Assembly (NCBI GenBank): GCA_047967505.1
Contig: CM106539.1
Strand: one strand, 5' to 3'
Length of the DNA: 64,000 bases
Source: Dipteris shenzhenensis
Taxonomy: Eukaryota > Polypodiophyta > Polypodiopsida > Gleicheniales
In this document: in pieces, positions 1 through 11,846 of the stretch
Position numbering within the stretch: the first letter of the stretch is position 1
Layout: every line of letters starts with the position of its first letter
Notes under the pieces: generated by a model
The model's database searches: none
What the model saw: only the letters and a program-made list of their open reading frames with translations
What the model was told of the DNA's origin: nothing
Made by a program: the position numbers and the translations under genes

Positions 1-11
1 ACTGCTTGGCA

Positions 12-363
12 TGTTGAGATATCGAGCTCCACTCGTGATATGCCAGGGTGACCATTGTGCATTTATGTCACCGACTTGTTAGCTGCAGATGCGGTTGGTA
101 CACCGCCCATGAATTATAGCTGGATGACAGCTATCCTTATGTACTCTAGTTCGTGGCTCAGTTAGTATGCCACCTTAGTTAGCTGAGTTTGGTTTGAGAC
201 CCACATATAGGGTTCTTCTATTTCTTTGTACTAGAGTTCTTTTGGCTTACAAAACTAAGAAGAGGAAAACTGTTTTTAGCCTCCACCTTTGTGTGTATTC
301 CCCCATTGTGTATGTGAGAAAGCTGCAAGTGAGACTCCTTCCTTTTCTCCCACTATCTTCACA
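12..363 (+). repeat. 5' LTR of C1
   Basis: It begins TGTTGAGATA and ends CTTCACA, and is 352 bp long, the same length as the copy at 4064-4415. It abuts a methionine-tRNA type primer site at 364. Confidence 0.93.
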
Positions 364-376
364 TGGTATTAGAGCC
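364..376 (+). promoter_or_regulatory. Primer binding site of C1
   Basis: TGGTATTAGAGCC lies immediately after the LTR. It differs by one base from TGGTATCAGAGCC, the usual complement of initiator methionine tRNA in plant retrotransposons. It would prime minus-strand DNA synthesis. Confidence 0.85.
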
Positions 377-907
377 TAGTTCGTGGTAAGGAGCTCAAGA
401 AAGAAAACCAAGTTCACGGTGTCCTGGTAAGAGGACCAGTGTTGCTTTCCTTTTTCGAGTTTGGGAGCAAATCTCTGCAGGTAGCACAGTCGGAAAGTGC
501 AAGAGTGCATTGTCTCAAATTGAGATGCCCTTCGCGGTGTAGCGAGAGGGCAGTATATGCTATGGGAGTAGGTGAAGCCCTTGGTGACTTTATTTTTCTG
601 ATTTGAGGCCATTTTGGGGCCCATTTTGGAGGCAGAAGTTCTCTACAAGCACTAAGAAAAAGGCCCTATTTTTGCTGTGCGACCATTGCTCTGCAAGTCG
701 ATGAAAAGTTGCCATAGAAATTGCATTGTACGCCTGTGCGCAAAGATATTAGGAGTTACATAATCATCCTTATTGCCTGTTCATGCAAAATCATCACTAG
801 GAAGTGACTGTGTGGTCAAATACCACTTTCGTCAGTTTTGTAGATTTGCCCTTGTGAGGCAGAAGCTGTGTTTTTTGTAGTGATAGAATATTTTGCAGTG
901 TTCTGTA

Positions 908-1795
908 ATGGCGTCTAATTCTCTTTCACAGATTGTCACTGAAAAGCTTGACAAGAACAACTTCCAAGCATGGAAGTTTAGAATGACGAATTTCCTTATG
1001 GGAAAAGGCTATTGGGAGTTCATTATAGGAAATGAAGAAGAACCAGTTCTTCCTAATGTTCCCAATCAACAGGAAATGCAAGCATTTAAAGGATGGCATG
1101 AGAGAGCCAAAAAAGTTATGTACTGGCTGTCTATCAGTATTTTAGATTCTATGATTGTGCATATTCAGGATGCAAGTACGCCAAAGGAGGCATGGGATAC
1201 TTTGGCAAAAATGTACAGCACAAATATGCAAGCCAGGAAAATGCAGCTCAAGCAGGAGTTGCACAATGTGCAGAGAGAAAATATGAGTATCAATGACTAC
1301 CACATGAAGGTGAAGAAAATTGCAGATGCACTTGCTTCCATTGGGTCACCAGTGGAAGATGATGATTTAGTTTCTGTGACCTTGAATGGTCTAGGAAAGG
1401 ATTATGCACAGTTCCGGACATCCATTGCCGTCCGTGAAAAATTTCCTAATTTTGAGGAGTTGTTTGCTCTTCTAATTTCTGAAGGGCAAAGAAATGGTGG
1501 TGCATCTTCTTCAGGAGGAACTTCAAAAGAAACTGTCTTCTACTCAAATGCTAGAAGAGGTAGAGGCAGAGGTAGAGCAGGCCAATCTAGAGGTCGTGGT
1601 AGAAATCAGAATATGCAGCAAACTTAAGAAAACCAGTCCTATAGAGGAGGACGTGGTAACTCTAGAGGCAGGGGGAGCCAAAGAGGTTCTGCTGGATGGC
1701 AGAGAGGCCAAAATGCAAACAGCAATGTTGAATGCTACTACTGTGGTAAAATGGGTCATATGGCTAAAGACTGCTATAAAAAGTAGAATGACATC
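908..1795 (+). pseudogene. C1 gag with CCHC zinc knuckle
   Basis: This encodes the capsid-type polyprotein of a copia element. The ATG at 908 opens MASNSLSQIVTEKLD, a typical copia gag start, followed by the gag core with WDTLAKMYS and LNGLGKDYAQF. The frame is stopped by TAA at 1625 (most simply CAA to TAA) and continues in frame through an Arg/Gly-rich stretch to the knuckle CYYCGKMGHMAKDC, a perfect C-X2-C-X4-H-X4-C near 1735-1776. The stop would cut off the RNA-binding tail. A longer frame opens upstream with a TTG at 893, but the ATG at 908 fits the family start better. Confidence 0.88.
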
Positions 1796-3300
1796 ATGAA
1801 TGGAAAATTGCAGCAAAGGAATTATGCATCTTCTAGTAGACAGGGTGATGACAGAAATGAGCATCTGTTTATGGTGCAGCACATGACCAATTCTATGACA
1901 AGTGCAGAAGAAAGCAATGATGTGTGGTATGTTGAAACCAGGATTTGTGAAGACTGGTGATGATACTACACATCCTATTGTGCAGATTGGTAAAATTCCT
2001 TTGTCTATGCAGGATGGGAAAAAAAATACCTGTCTGATGTATTTCATGTCCCGAATATCACCAAGAATCTGGTTTCTATTGGTCAAATGGTTGAGTAGGG
2101 CTTGCAGGTCAGATTTAATCCTCATGGATGCTTTGTTGAGGATATGAAAAATAACGGTCGCTTGATAGCAAAAGGAAATAAGAAGGGCAGGATGTTTACG
2201 TTGGATGTGGACATGCCTGAATTGAGTGCAGCAATGTTTGCACATAGGACCGGTGTAGTTGCAGATATTGATATCTGGCATAAACACATTGGTCATGTTA
2301 ATGTACAGTGACTTAAATCAATGCAGGCCCAAAATATTGTTGTAGGATTGCCTAAATTCAAGGTTGCAGAAATGCATAAGGTATGTGAAGCCTGTCAATT
2401 TGGAAAACAGGCAAGGAAACCATTTCCTAGACATGTTCAAGAGAGTAAGAAGCCATTGGAATTAATCCACTCTGATGTGTGGACTACTAAAGCTGCATCT
2501 ATTGGAGGCTATCATTATTTTGTCACTTTTATTTACGACTATAGCAGAAAAGTTTGGGTGTATTTTATGAAAAAGAAAAGTGAAGTGTTTGGGCATTTCA
2601 AAGCTTTTAAAGCTATGGTTGAAAAAGAAACAGGCCTGCAAATAAAATGCCTAGGGTCAGATGGAGGGGGAGAGTACCTCTCAAATGAGTTTGCAAGGTT
2701 CCTGCAGGAGCATGGCATAAAGCACCAATATTCATGCAGTCATACCCCATAGCAAAATGGACTTGCAGAAAGGAAAAACAAGCATATTGGAGAGGTATCT
2801 CGGGCCATGCTAAATGAAAAAGACCCACCAAATTATTATTGGGCTGAAGCAGTTGCTACATCAATTTACATAATGAACAGGACTCCCACTATAGCAATAC
2901 ATGGCATGACGCCAGAGGAGATGTATATTGGTAGGAAACCAGATATTTCTCATTTGAAAATTTTTGGTTGCATTGCCTATGTTCATGTGCCAGATGAGTT
3001 GAGGTCCAAGTTGGATCTAAAAGCTGAGAAGTGCATCTTTATTGGTTATTCTCTGCACCAGAAAGGGTATAGATGCTATAACCCTTCTACTCGTAAGTTT
3101 ACAGTGAGTAGAGATGTTGTTTTTTATGAGATGAGTAGCTGGTATAAACCAGTAAATGTGATTGATGATGTAGATGCACAAAATGGTAATGCTGCACAGA
3201 ATTCACAGCAGCAATCACAAAATATTAGTGGACCTGCAGTGTCCTCTAGCAGTGGTTCACATACTTCACCATGGACAGGCAGATGGACATGCTATCTAAA
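1796..3300 (+). pseudogene. C1 protease remnant and integrase
   Basis: After gag the sequence reads NDVWYV, which in this family directly precedes the protease DSGASNHMT active site. Here it jumps straight to the later KPGFVKTGDDTTHP segment, so the catalytic aspartate has been deleted. The pre-integrase zinc region (HKHIGHVN, CEACQFGKQ) and integrase core follow, with the three acidic residues visible as HSDVW, GSDGGGEY and GLAERKN. A TAG replaces the CAG in HTPQQNG near 2750. Further stops and frame changes lie near 2095-2320. The integrase C-terminus (GRKPDISHLKIFGC) ends near 3270, where the sequence jumps to the end of reverse transcriptase. Confidence 0.85.
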
Positions 3301-4050
3301 TATGGGATGATAGGCTGTAAGCCTATTTCAGTTCCTTTGGAGTAGAATGTGAAGTTGAGCGCAGATGCAGGTGAGCTTCTGGAAGACCCTACTATGTATA
3401 GACGCATAGTAGGAAGTTTGATTTATATGACTATTACTAGGCCAGATTTGAGCTATGTTGTTGGATTGGTAAGTCAGTTTATGCAGGCTCCAAGGAAACT
3501 GCATTTGGATGCGGCTAGACGCATACTCAGTTATGTGAAGTCCACATTGTAGTATGGACTATTTTATGAGACTAGGGTTTAGATACAGTTGCATGGATAC
3601 ACTGATGCTGATTGGGTTGGTAGTATTTCTGATAGACGATCTACCAATGGATATGTGTTCTCTTTTGGGAGTGCTGCAGTCACTTGGAGCAGCAAGAAAC
3701 AGCCTATAGTTGCCTTGTCGAGCACAGAGGCTGAGTACAGGGGTGCAGCAATGGCTGCATGTGAGGTAGCTTGGTTGCATAAGCTACTTTATGATATGCA
3801 TCAGTCTACAGATGGGCTAGTTGCCATTTATTGTGACAACATGAGCAGTATACACTTTGCAAATAACCTAGTCTATCATGCTAGAACAAAGCACATTGAG
3901 GTGCATTATCACTATGTGCGGGAGAAGGTTTTACTTGGTCTTATTGATCTAGTTTATGTCAGCACAGAGGATCAGGTAGCTGACATATTCACAAAGGCAT
4001 TGGGCGCAAAGAAGCTGCGCAAGTGCTTGGTGTGTAGGAATTGGGATTGA
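3275..4050 (+). pseudogene. C1 end of reverse transcriptase plus RNase H
   Basis: This begins with the last part of reverse transcriptase (MDMLSKYGMIGCKPISVP); the catalytic YVDD core is absent. It continues through [20 protein letters not shown] to RNase H, with DADWVGSISDRRSTNGYVF, STEAEYRG and CDNMSSIHFANN, and ends KALGAKKLRKCLVCRN near the 3' LTR. In-frame TAG codons occur at 3343, 3550 and 3580, most simply from CAG or TGG. This is the standard copia order, with the internal deletion falling between integrase and this point. Confidence 0.87.
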
Positions 4051-4063
4051 GCTCGAGGGGGAG
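4051..4063 (+). promoter_or_regulatory. Polypurine tract of C1
   Basis: GCTCGAGGGGGAG directly precedes the 3' LTR. It is the expected plus-strand primer for second-strand synthesis. Confidence 0.8.
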
Positions 4064-4415
4064 TGTTGAGATACCGAGCTCCACTCATGATATGCCAGGG
4101 TGACCGTTGTGCATTTATGTCATCGACTTGTTAGCTCCAAATGCGGTTGGTACACCACCCATGAATAATAGCTAGATGACAGCTATCCCTATGTACTCTA
4201 GTTCGTGGCTCAGTTAGTATGCCACCTTAGTTAGCTGAGTTTGGTTTGAGACCCACATATAGGGTTCTTCTATTTCTTTGTAGTAGAGTTCGTTTGGCTT
4301 ACACAACTAAGAAGAGGAAAATTGTTTTCAGCCTCCACCTTTGTGTGTATTCCCCCATTGTGTATGTGAGAAAGCCGTAAGTGAGACTCCTTCCGTCTCT
4401 CCCACTATCTTCACA
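4064..4415 (+). repeat. 3' LTR of C1
   Basis: This is the same 352 bp as the LTR at 12, with about 19 base differences. It is followed by the second TGGCA at 4416. Confidence 0.93.
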
Positions 4416-4420
4416 TGGCA

Positions 4421-5770
4421 GGCCGTGGTTTTGGGTAGCCAAGATCAAGCAGGATTGGGGGGCTGATAGGGTGACTATCAAAAAAGGAAAGAAGAAATTC
4501 AAGATGGCAATGGTTCCAACAAGAAATGTACCAAAAAGGGTTTAGCCCTTGGCATAGCAGCTGAAGGCATTAACATGGTGGCTAAAGTGGAGGATGGTGA
4601 GGAGGAATGGTTTCTGAAAAGAAATCCATCTCTTGTGCCAATTTTTGAAGTGGATGTGCTGAGTATTCTTGATCAGTACAAGACTCTTTCAAGTTGCAAT
4701 TTTCTAGCAATGGAGATGTCTATAGTTCCAGTCTCAGTTCGAAGGAAGCCCAAGAAGAAGGCAAAGAAAAGAAGTCAGATGGAGTTTATGTAGACCAGTG
4801 GGATGTTGATGAGGAGAAGGAAGAAGTTTATGTTAAAACCGACATTCAAGCAATCATTGAAGCCGAAACAGCATTTGAGGATCAGTTAAGGAAGCGTGCA
4901 AGAGTCCAAAAGGATGATTTAACTAAGATGAACCTTGGAACAGGACAAGATTCAAAGTTGGTACATGTTAGGGCTTTGTTAGATGCAACTTTTTTTGAAG
5001 CTTTGCATAAATTGTTATTGGAATTCAAGGATGTGTTTGCTTAGCATTACATGGATATGGAAGGAGTTGATCCATCATAGAATTAACTTGAAGAAAGATG
5101 TTGTCCCAGTGGATCAACAAAGATATAGAATGAATCCAAACTATGCTTAGAGGGTGAAGGAGGAAATTGATAAGCTACTCAAGGTGGGGTTCATTTATCC
5201 ATTTGATAAGGTAACTTGGCTTTCACCTATAGTCATAGTACCTAAGAAGAATGGTAAGCTGAGAGTATGCATTGATTTTATAAAAAATTAAATGCAGCAA
5301 CAATAACCGACCCTTTTCCATTACCTTTATGTGACACAATGCTTGATGCTGTAGCTGGTCATGAAATGTATAGTTTCTTGGATGGTTTTAGCAACTACAA
5401 TTAGATAAGGATGGCTCCGGAGGACAGAGAAAAGACAACTTTCATCACAGAGTGGGGAGTTTTTGCCAGTAATGTTATGACATTTGGTCTTAAGAATGCA
5501 CCTTCCACATTTCAGAAATGGATCCAGAAAGTCTTTGCTCCTTACTTGACTACTTTCATCAAAGTTTTTTTGGATGATTTTTCTGTGTTCGAAAAAAAGA
5601 ATGAGCATTTGAGCATTTGAGACTGTCTGGAGAGACGTAGAATTGCACGACTAAGTTTAAACCCGAAGAAATGTGCATTTGCTGTTGTAAAAAGGGGTGT
5701 CTTGCTGGGACATATAATTTTAGAAGAAGGGATGACCATAGACCCATGAAAAGTGGAAGTCATTCAGAAT
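4421..5770 (+). pseudogene. G2 protease end and reverse transcriptase
   Basis: This opens with the tail of an aspartic protease (GRPWFWVAKIKQDWGADRV), followed by a linker with KAKKRSQMEFM. Reverse transcriptase starts near 4980 with LLLEFKDVFA and a TAG at 5042. It continues as KVGFIYPFDKVTWLSPIVIV, MAPEDREKTTFITEWGVFA and FGLKNAPSTFQ, with the catalytic FLDD at about 5570. Stops at 5402, 5618 and 5747 and frame changes near 5280 and 5620 interrupt it. Its order and motifs are those of plant gypsy pol, and the catalytic aspartates are present although the frame is dead. Confidence 0.85.
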
Positions 5771-7700
5771 GCCCCTACACCTAGAACCTTAAAGCAGTTA
5801 TCACGCTTTGTTGGGCAAATCAAGTGGCATAGCAAATTTTTATGGTATCTATCTCATGTTTGTGTACCTCTGACAAAGCTTACCAAGAAGGGGGAATTGT
5901 TTACATGGGAAGAACCACAACATAAGGCTTTCATTCTATTAAAGAAAATGTTAGTGGTAGCACCCATCCTCAAACCACCTAACTGGAAGTTGCCATTGAG
6001 TTGCCATTTCATATTTTTGTGGATGCTTCAGATGTGGCTATTGGAGCAGTGTTGATGCAACAATTTGTTAAAGGTTGGTTTCATCCTATATACTATGCAA
6101 GTAGGAGAATGACAAAAGCATGTCAAAATTATAGTGTGACTCAGAGGGAAGCATTGGGGATGGTGTATGCTCTCCAAAATTTTTGACATTATTGGTTGGG
6201 AAATAAAGTGGTACTACATGTGGATCATCAGGCACTTATTTATTTGGTGAATAAACCACAATTGTCTGGCCGACTAGCTAGGTGGATATTTTTTCTTCAA
6301 GAATACGATTATGACATTGTGCATATACTAGGAAAAAAGCATGTTGTTGCACATTATTTAAGCAAATTGCTGAGTGGTGAAGAACCTGTGGGGGTACAAG
6401 ATGATCTACCTAATGCTCATTTATTTTCTGTCAATACGAAGGAAGGGCACGATTGGTACGATTGGATGTTGCTGTTTTTGACAAATGGGGTGGTACCTCA
6501 GTCATTATCCCGAGATCTGAGAAAGAAATTTATACTACAGAGTAAACCATTTCTGGTCATAGCTGGGGTATTGTACAGGAGAGGCATTGATCATGTGATC
6601 CAAAGGTGTGTCCCCAATTATGAGAGGAAAGCTGTGTTGATGGAAGCACATGCTGGAAGTTCAGGAGGGCACTATTCGGGGGACATCACTGGCAAAAAGA
6701 TACTTCAGGCTAGTTTGTGGTGGCCCACAATCTTGAAGGATGCTCATGAATTTGCCAAGACTTGTTTACCATGTCAACGAGATGGAAGACCAATTGATGC
6801 AGACAGAATGCCTCACTAACCCGTGCTACCTCTAGGTCCTTTCCAGAAATGGGGGCTTGACTTTATGGGTCCTATCAAACCACCTGCCAAGTATACTAGG
6901 AACAAGTATATTCTGATGGCTACAGATTACTATACAAAGTGGGTGGAAGCAATTGCATTGAGGAATAATACAGCTGCAAGCACAGCTAAGCTTCTATATT
7001 ATAATATCATGACTAGATTTGGGTGTCCAATTGAGATGGTTTCAGATCAGGGAGTTCATTTTCTGAACAAAGTAATGAAAAAGCTAACAAGTTTACATAT
7101 GATTGTGCATAAGAAGTCCACTACTTATTATCCACAAGCTAATGGTCAGGCTGAAAATTCAAATAAGACATTTAAGAAAATCCTCAGGAGAACAGTTTTA
7201 GAGAACAAAACTGATTAGGACCAGAAGTTACACTCGGCATTATGGGCATTCCGGACAGCATACAAAGTGACTACTGGAATGACACCGTTTAATCTGGTAT
7301 ATGGGTGTGAAGCTGTGGTTCCAATGGAGTTTATTGTACCGAGTCTTTGAATAGCGGCTAAATGCAGATTGTCTCTAGAAGAGTCAGTTCATCATAGGAT
7401 AGGTTGTTAGCTCATACATTTCTTATGTGATCCAAAAGCAGAGACAAGCATGAGTCAATAGGAATATCAAATTTAAGGTATTCCGGAAGGGGGATCTGGT
7501 ATTGATGTTTAATTCTAAATTGGGCCCTTGTCCTGGTAAACTAAAGTTGAGATATAATCGTCCCTATAAGATTGTTGAGGTCTTAGGAGAGGGAACATTC
7601 AAATTGGAGGATATGTATGGGAATGCAATTCCGAAACCAATTAATGGGTATCGGTTGAAACCATATCATGCTCCAACACTTTATGTGGAGGTTGTAGTAG
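5771..7700 (+). pseudogene. G2 RNase H and integrase
   Basis: RNase H is clear from FVDASDVAIGAVLMQQ near 6010, TQREALGMVYALQNF and LHVDHQALIYLVNKPQLSGR. The integrase zinc region (HAGSSGGHYSGDITGKKI, CLPCQRDGRP) lies at about 6645-6800. The core has GLDFMGPI, VSDQGVHF and AENSNKTFKK, so aspartates and the glutamate-bearing helix are recognisable. The C-terminus around 7500-7680 reads KLKLRYNRPYKIVEVLGEGTF and KPINGYRLKPYHAP. TGA or TAG stops at 6184, 6817 and 7216 break the frame. No chromodomain follows. Confidence 0.87.
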
Positions 7701-7762
7701 AGGTTTTGGTGGTGCAATGCATGGTGGTAAAGTTGTGTTCAGTGGCTGTTTGCAAGTTTGAA

Positions 7763-7880
7763 GATCCGAAGTTTCGAAGCGATGCAAGATCCGAATGCAG
7801 AATTGTGGTTCAAGATCCAAAATTTCGAAGTGATACGAGATCCAAATGCAGAGCGGTGATTCCAAAGTTTCGAAGTTTCA
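7763..7880 (+). repeat. 51-bp tandem repeat at the 3' end of G2 pol
   Basis: Two full units start at 7763 and 7814, with a partial third near 7865. Because 51 is a multiple of three, the repeat keeps the frame and encodes DPKFRSD(A/T)RS(E/K)CR-type units. Confidence 0.8.
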
Positions 7881-8040
7881 AATCCATTGGTAGTACTGGC
7901 CGTACTAATGGCGATGTTTCATGCATGTTAATGATGATTCTTCATGCCCAAGGCGGGAGGCTGATGCAATATTTGGCATGGTCGGTTTGTCTAGTCCGAT
8001 TATGGTTGGTAACATCTCATCATTATAAAAATTCTCTTTA

Positions 8041-8229
8041 GTTTGAATTGATGTGTGTGAGGTTTAGCTATTTTTATCCCTGCCAAAATCAGTTTTCTCT
8101 GACTTTTGTTCGAAGTTGTGTTCAAGCCAGTATTTTTTGGAGGATGTCCTTTGTGAATGTGGATATTCATAATGCAAAGAACTCCCGAGGTCATGTCCAG
8201 AGCTTGATTTGCTATCGGCCACAGCAAGT
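8041..8229. other. Non-coding gap after G2
   Basis: Nothing recognisable lies between the end of the G2-linked frame and the reading frame at 8230. Confidence 0.5.
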
Positions 8230-8865
8230 GAACAGATGGCCCCAAAATTGAAAGTAGCACCTGTGCGATGCAACAAGAAGGTGAAAATGGAGGAGAAGCT
8301 GCTAGAGGAGGATTTGCTAGATGTTTCAGAAGATTCAAAAACGGAGTCGAATGAACCATCGAAGAAGCAAATGTTGAAGAAGCAACAGATACTTGAGAGC
8401 CCGCCAGTTTTTCAGCAATCCAAGGTATTTCTCAATTTGACGATGAATAAAGCGTGGTTGAAGAAAATCAAGTTGTATGACTTTGCATGCTTACCGTGGG
8501 AGCTATGGTGGCAGGATAATCCTGAAGTTTTGAGTCAGTTCTAGACATTACAATGCACAGTGGGAGAGATTGCTTTGGGAGTTAGAATCACACTAGAGTT
8601 GATAGCTACAATTTTTTTTCTGCCCTATTATGAGGAAGAGATTCAACTAGACAAGTGTTTGGATGAGGTGATGATGGTAGTGTTTGGGAATCCTTACTCA
8701 TCTAAGAGTTTCTATATGATCAGCAAGGTACAAGATCCTATCAGGAAACAACAATTAGCTTGGTTCATGGAGCGAGTGGTTCTATTGGTTTGCAATGACT
8801 ATATGGCAAAGGAAAATTATGCTAATTTGGTATATGCTATTGTTACTGAAGTATTTGCAATATAA
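8230..8865 (+). pseudogene. Unrecognised reading frame downstream of gypsy pol
   Basis: From the ATG at 8236 or just upstream, a frame of about 210 residues runs to TAA at 8863, broken once by TAG at 8542. The first part is very charged (KKVKMEEKLLEEDLLDVSED). The second is more hydrophobic and helical (ITLELIATIFFLPYYEEE, WFMERVVLLVCNDYMAKENY). I do not recognise the family. It lies on the same strand as G2 pol, about 0.5 kb beyond it, so it could be a 3' extra frame of that gypsy element or the gag of a neighbouring one. Its last codons fall inside the duplicated block that recurs at 11627. Confidence 0.45.
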
Positions 8866-9056
8866 GAAATATGTAGTTATTCACTTCAATTGATCATCTC
8901 TATTGCACTCAATCTTGAGTTGATGTGTTCTCTCTCAAAAGCTCTGAATGCATTCATGAAGATACCGTATGTTTACTAATAGGTAGATTTTGGGATCTAA
9001 TCTCTACCTGTTACAGAGACGTAGTTTAAAATTGAGAGCAAACGACTACCTACATC
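8842..9056 (+). repeat. Duplicated block, copy A, part 1
   Basis: About 215 bp match 11627-11846 with only two or three differences. The copy starts inside the end of the 8230-8865 frame. Confidence 0.9.
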
Positions 9057-9430
9057 ATCTCTTGGACAGCCCAATCAATTTTGGTTCAGGAACCAAACAA
9101 TGGAAGATATGCTAACCCTACCCACAGGCAATGTTCTTATCATAAACGGAGCCCAACTCGTGTTTGAGGTAGGCTTTGCTCGCATTCAACGGAGATTTGA
9201 TCCTCTGTGGGGCATCAATCTATTAATGAAGCTCGTTGCCGATCACCAAATGAAATTGAATGTATTCAAGCCAATACTCTAAAAGTGCTATCATTATCTT
9301 AATGCTTTGTTCAATCGAAGACAAAAAGGTGCATGTCATGGATTGAATTTTGGTCCTTTGTTCGCGAAGACAAAGATAGATTAGCATAGCAAGGGTAGAC
9401 TATCCATGCCTCCACCACAATTGAGGGCGA
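9057..9430. other. Non-coding, nothing recognised
   Basis: This sequence is specific to copy A of the duplicated block. It has no coding or repeat structure that I can support. Confidence 0.4.
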
Positions 9431-9744
9431 CCATTAGACATACAAATCCCTGGGTTTGATCTTTTTCTTCCAGCGTTCTTCCTACTAATCATGATCGATC
9501 TCACAATTGGAACATAGTGGGGAGGAGCACAGTGAGAAATGAAAGAGAAGGAAACCATAAATGAAACGGTGACTTGTCTACGTGCAACCATTAGACCTAC
9601 AAATCCCTGGGTTTGATCTTTTGTTTCTAGTGTTCTTCTTGCTAATCATGATCGATCTCGCAGTTGGAATGTAGCAGGGAGGAGCACAGTGAGAAATGAA
9701 AGAGAAGGAAACCATAAATGAAACGATGACTTGTCCATGTGCAA
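9431..9744 (+). repeat. 157-bp tandem duplication
   Basis: Unit 1 is 9431-9587 and unit 2 is 9588-9744. Both begin CCATTAGAC(A/C)TACAAATCCC and share the stretch ending in GTGCAA. They differ at a modest number of sites. The pair lies in the segment absent from copy B. Confidence 0.85.
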
Positions 9745-9835
9745 ATGCATCTGATGTATCCTAATAATTGAACGGTCCAACATCCCTCCTCATTAATTGA
9801 TGGACAAGAGCTATATGAAGGACACATGGCTAGGC

Positions 9836-10560
9836 CCTTGATTCACACCTCAATCCCTAAAATAAGGAATATAAGATAAGAAGATAAGATGTAAAGGTCT
9901 TCTTATAATTCTCTCAATAAATTGAAATATCTTGTTGCCATTTCCCTTTATGCTTCATTGGACATCGATAACAAGTAGCTAGGGCCCATAAAACCTACCT
10001 CCCATCATTGACTAACTCATTGTTGTTTGTGCTTGATGGTGGCAGGTATCACGTCCTCGCTATGGAGATAGTTGAAGTTTGAGCATTTTTTTGTTCAATT
10101 CATGATTTTCTTTCAATCTGATGTAACTTTTTTTCTAAAAAGTTTTTAAAAACAAAATAGCTATGATATAGTAACAATACCCTATCTTGATCCATTGTAG
10201 ATACATGCTCGATGTCTTTTGAATCACTCACACTTGGATATGTACATTTGCTTTTTTGAAACACTAGCACCTAGTCTCCACAAGTGAATTTACAGGACTT
10301 GCACATGCGTGTGCGTGCATACACACACACACACACCCAAGTATAACCACATAGAGAGTGGAAGGATTAGGTAGTGCCATGTCCTCTCCAAACACACACA
10401 TGCGCGCATGTGCTCACAGACACACAAGTATTTAAATAATAAAATGTATAAGATTGAATATTTATAATTACCTTATGAGAGGCTAACGAACCCTTTTGCT
10501 AACCCTGATGGGTGTGAGCTCAAAATGTTCATGTTATCATTGTCCACAATACATTATGTT
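9836..10560 (+). repeat. Duplicated block, copy A, part 2
   Basis: This matches 12204-12891 at high identity, starting at CACCTCAATCCC and ending at ACAATACATTAT. It includes an (AC)n run near 10318-10336. Confidence 0.9.
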
Positions 10561-11626
10561 GCAAGTTACAGCAATGGGTCTTCCATGTTATCAAAGGCTT
10601 AAAGCAACAATTTACGAGCTCAGTGAGAAATGCTCAATTCTTATTTCTACTGACTCAATAATAATAGCACTACCTTGACTTTTATAGGAAGAATCTATTC
10701 CTATAGACCTTGTGTCATGCCTAAGGTAATTGATTCTATTTGTTTATTTTATTCCTTACAAAAAGAAGATAACGGTAATGTTTACAAAAAGAAGAGATGA
10801 CTTGCTTCTAAGCCGGTAGATTTTGCAGAAGTTGGGTTTTGCGAATTGTATTTCACATCGAACTAAATTCCGTAGACTCAATATTTTTGAATGATGCCAT
10901 AGCTGTGCAATTCATGTTCTGCCAGCAGCTTATTTCAACACCTACATGGCAAAAAGATAACTATAAGAGGGATTTTTTGATAACTCGGAGGTGATTTCTA
11001 CAACTTCAATCTTGCTATTGGCTTTTGTGAATTTCAAGTTTCTTGGCTCCAAGATGGGAATACCTGGAGTGCATTTCCAAGATGGAAATACCTTGACTCT
11101 AGGTTTATTGCAGGATGTCATTATCAAGGATAATAGACCTGTTCTGATGAATGCCTTTGAGATTATATCCATGTTGTCACAGGGCCTTATCTGGTCTCTT
11201 TACAGAAACGAAGGTAACCTCTACCAACCTCTCTAGTAATTCGCTACCATAGACAAACAACTACAATTATATATAGAACCCAAGGCAGCTGTACAAGCTC
11301 AACTAGGTATCATATGGTGGAAACAGTCGCGGCTTACTGTTTTGGGATTGGGATCCAACAATCTTTTGATTAACTTCTGAGGTCCAAGTGGGAAGTCTGG
11401 TTGGAAGTGCAAATCAACTACATGAATCTGGAAATAAGGGAAACAGTCCCACCATTCTTTGGCATGGCTTCAGAGATAGCAAAAATAACGTTGCACAATG
11501 CACGGCCATTCGTGTCTGCAAGGAGCAAGCAACTACATATGTAGTTAGTTAGTCATTCGACTCATGAATCTATCAGGCAGTATTCCGAATGCGGTGTTTT
11601 GCCTAGTTATATGCCTACTTTATATG
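10561..11626. other. Spacer between duplicated blocks
   Basis: About 1.07 kb. Short frames here (for example near 10991-11236) resemble no family I know. I see no gene. Confidence 0.4.
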
Positions 11627-11846
11627 CTGTTGTTACTGAAGTATTTGCAATATAAGAAATATGTAGTTATTCACTTCAATTGATCATCTCTATTGCACTC
11701 AATCTTGAGTTGATGTGTTCTCTCTCAAAAGCTCTGAATGCATTCATGAAGATACCGTATGTTTACTAATAGGTAGATTTTGGGATCTAATCTCTACCTG
11801 TTACAGAGACGCAGTTTAAAATTAAGAGCAAACGACTACCTACATC
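11627..11846 (+). repeat. Duplicated block, copy B, part 1
   Basis: Near-identical to 8842-9056, on the same strand. Confidence 0.9.

Larger units (their letters stand above)
12..4415 (+). mobile_element. Copia element C1, complete ends, internally deleted
   Basis: This Ty1/copia retrotransposon has two 352-bp LTRs (12-363, 4064-4415), both running TG to CA. It is flanked by the 5-bp target duplication TGGCA (7-11 and 4416-4420). Inside, in order, are a primer site, gag with zinc knuckle, a remnant of protease, integrase, and the end of reverse transcriptase with RNase H. By hand the LTRs differ at about 19 sites (roughly 5%), so the insertion is old. Protease loses its active-site segment and most of reverse transcriptase is missing, so this copy could only move with help. 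It interrupts gypsy element G2, whose protease end resumes at 4421. Confidence 0.95.
4416..7700 (+). mobile_element. Gypsy element G2, pol part, old and decayed
   Basis: This is a Ty3/gypsy pol reading protease end, reverse transcriptase, RNase H, integrase. Positions 1-11 are its left flank, split off by C1. No LTR or primer site is recognisable, so the ends are not placed. Many in-frame stops are the kind made by C-to-T change (for example TGG to TAG at 5042). The active-site motif VFLDDFSVF is the form usual in Athila/Tat-like gypsy elements, but I see no chromodomain and do not assign the clade firmly. Confidence 0.85.
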
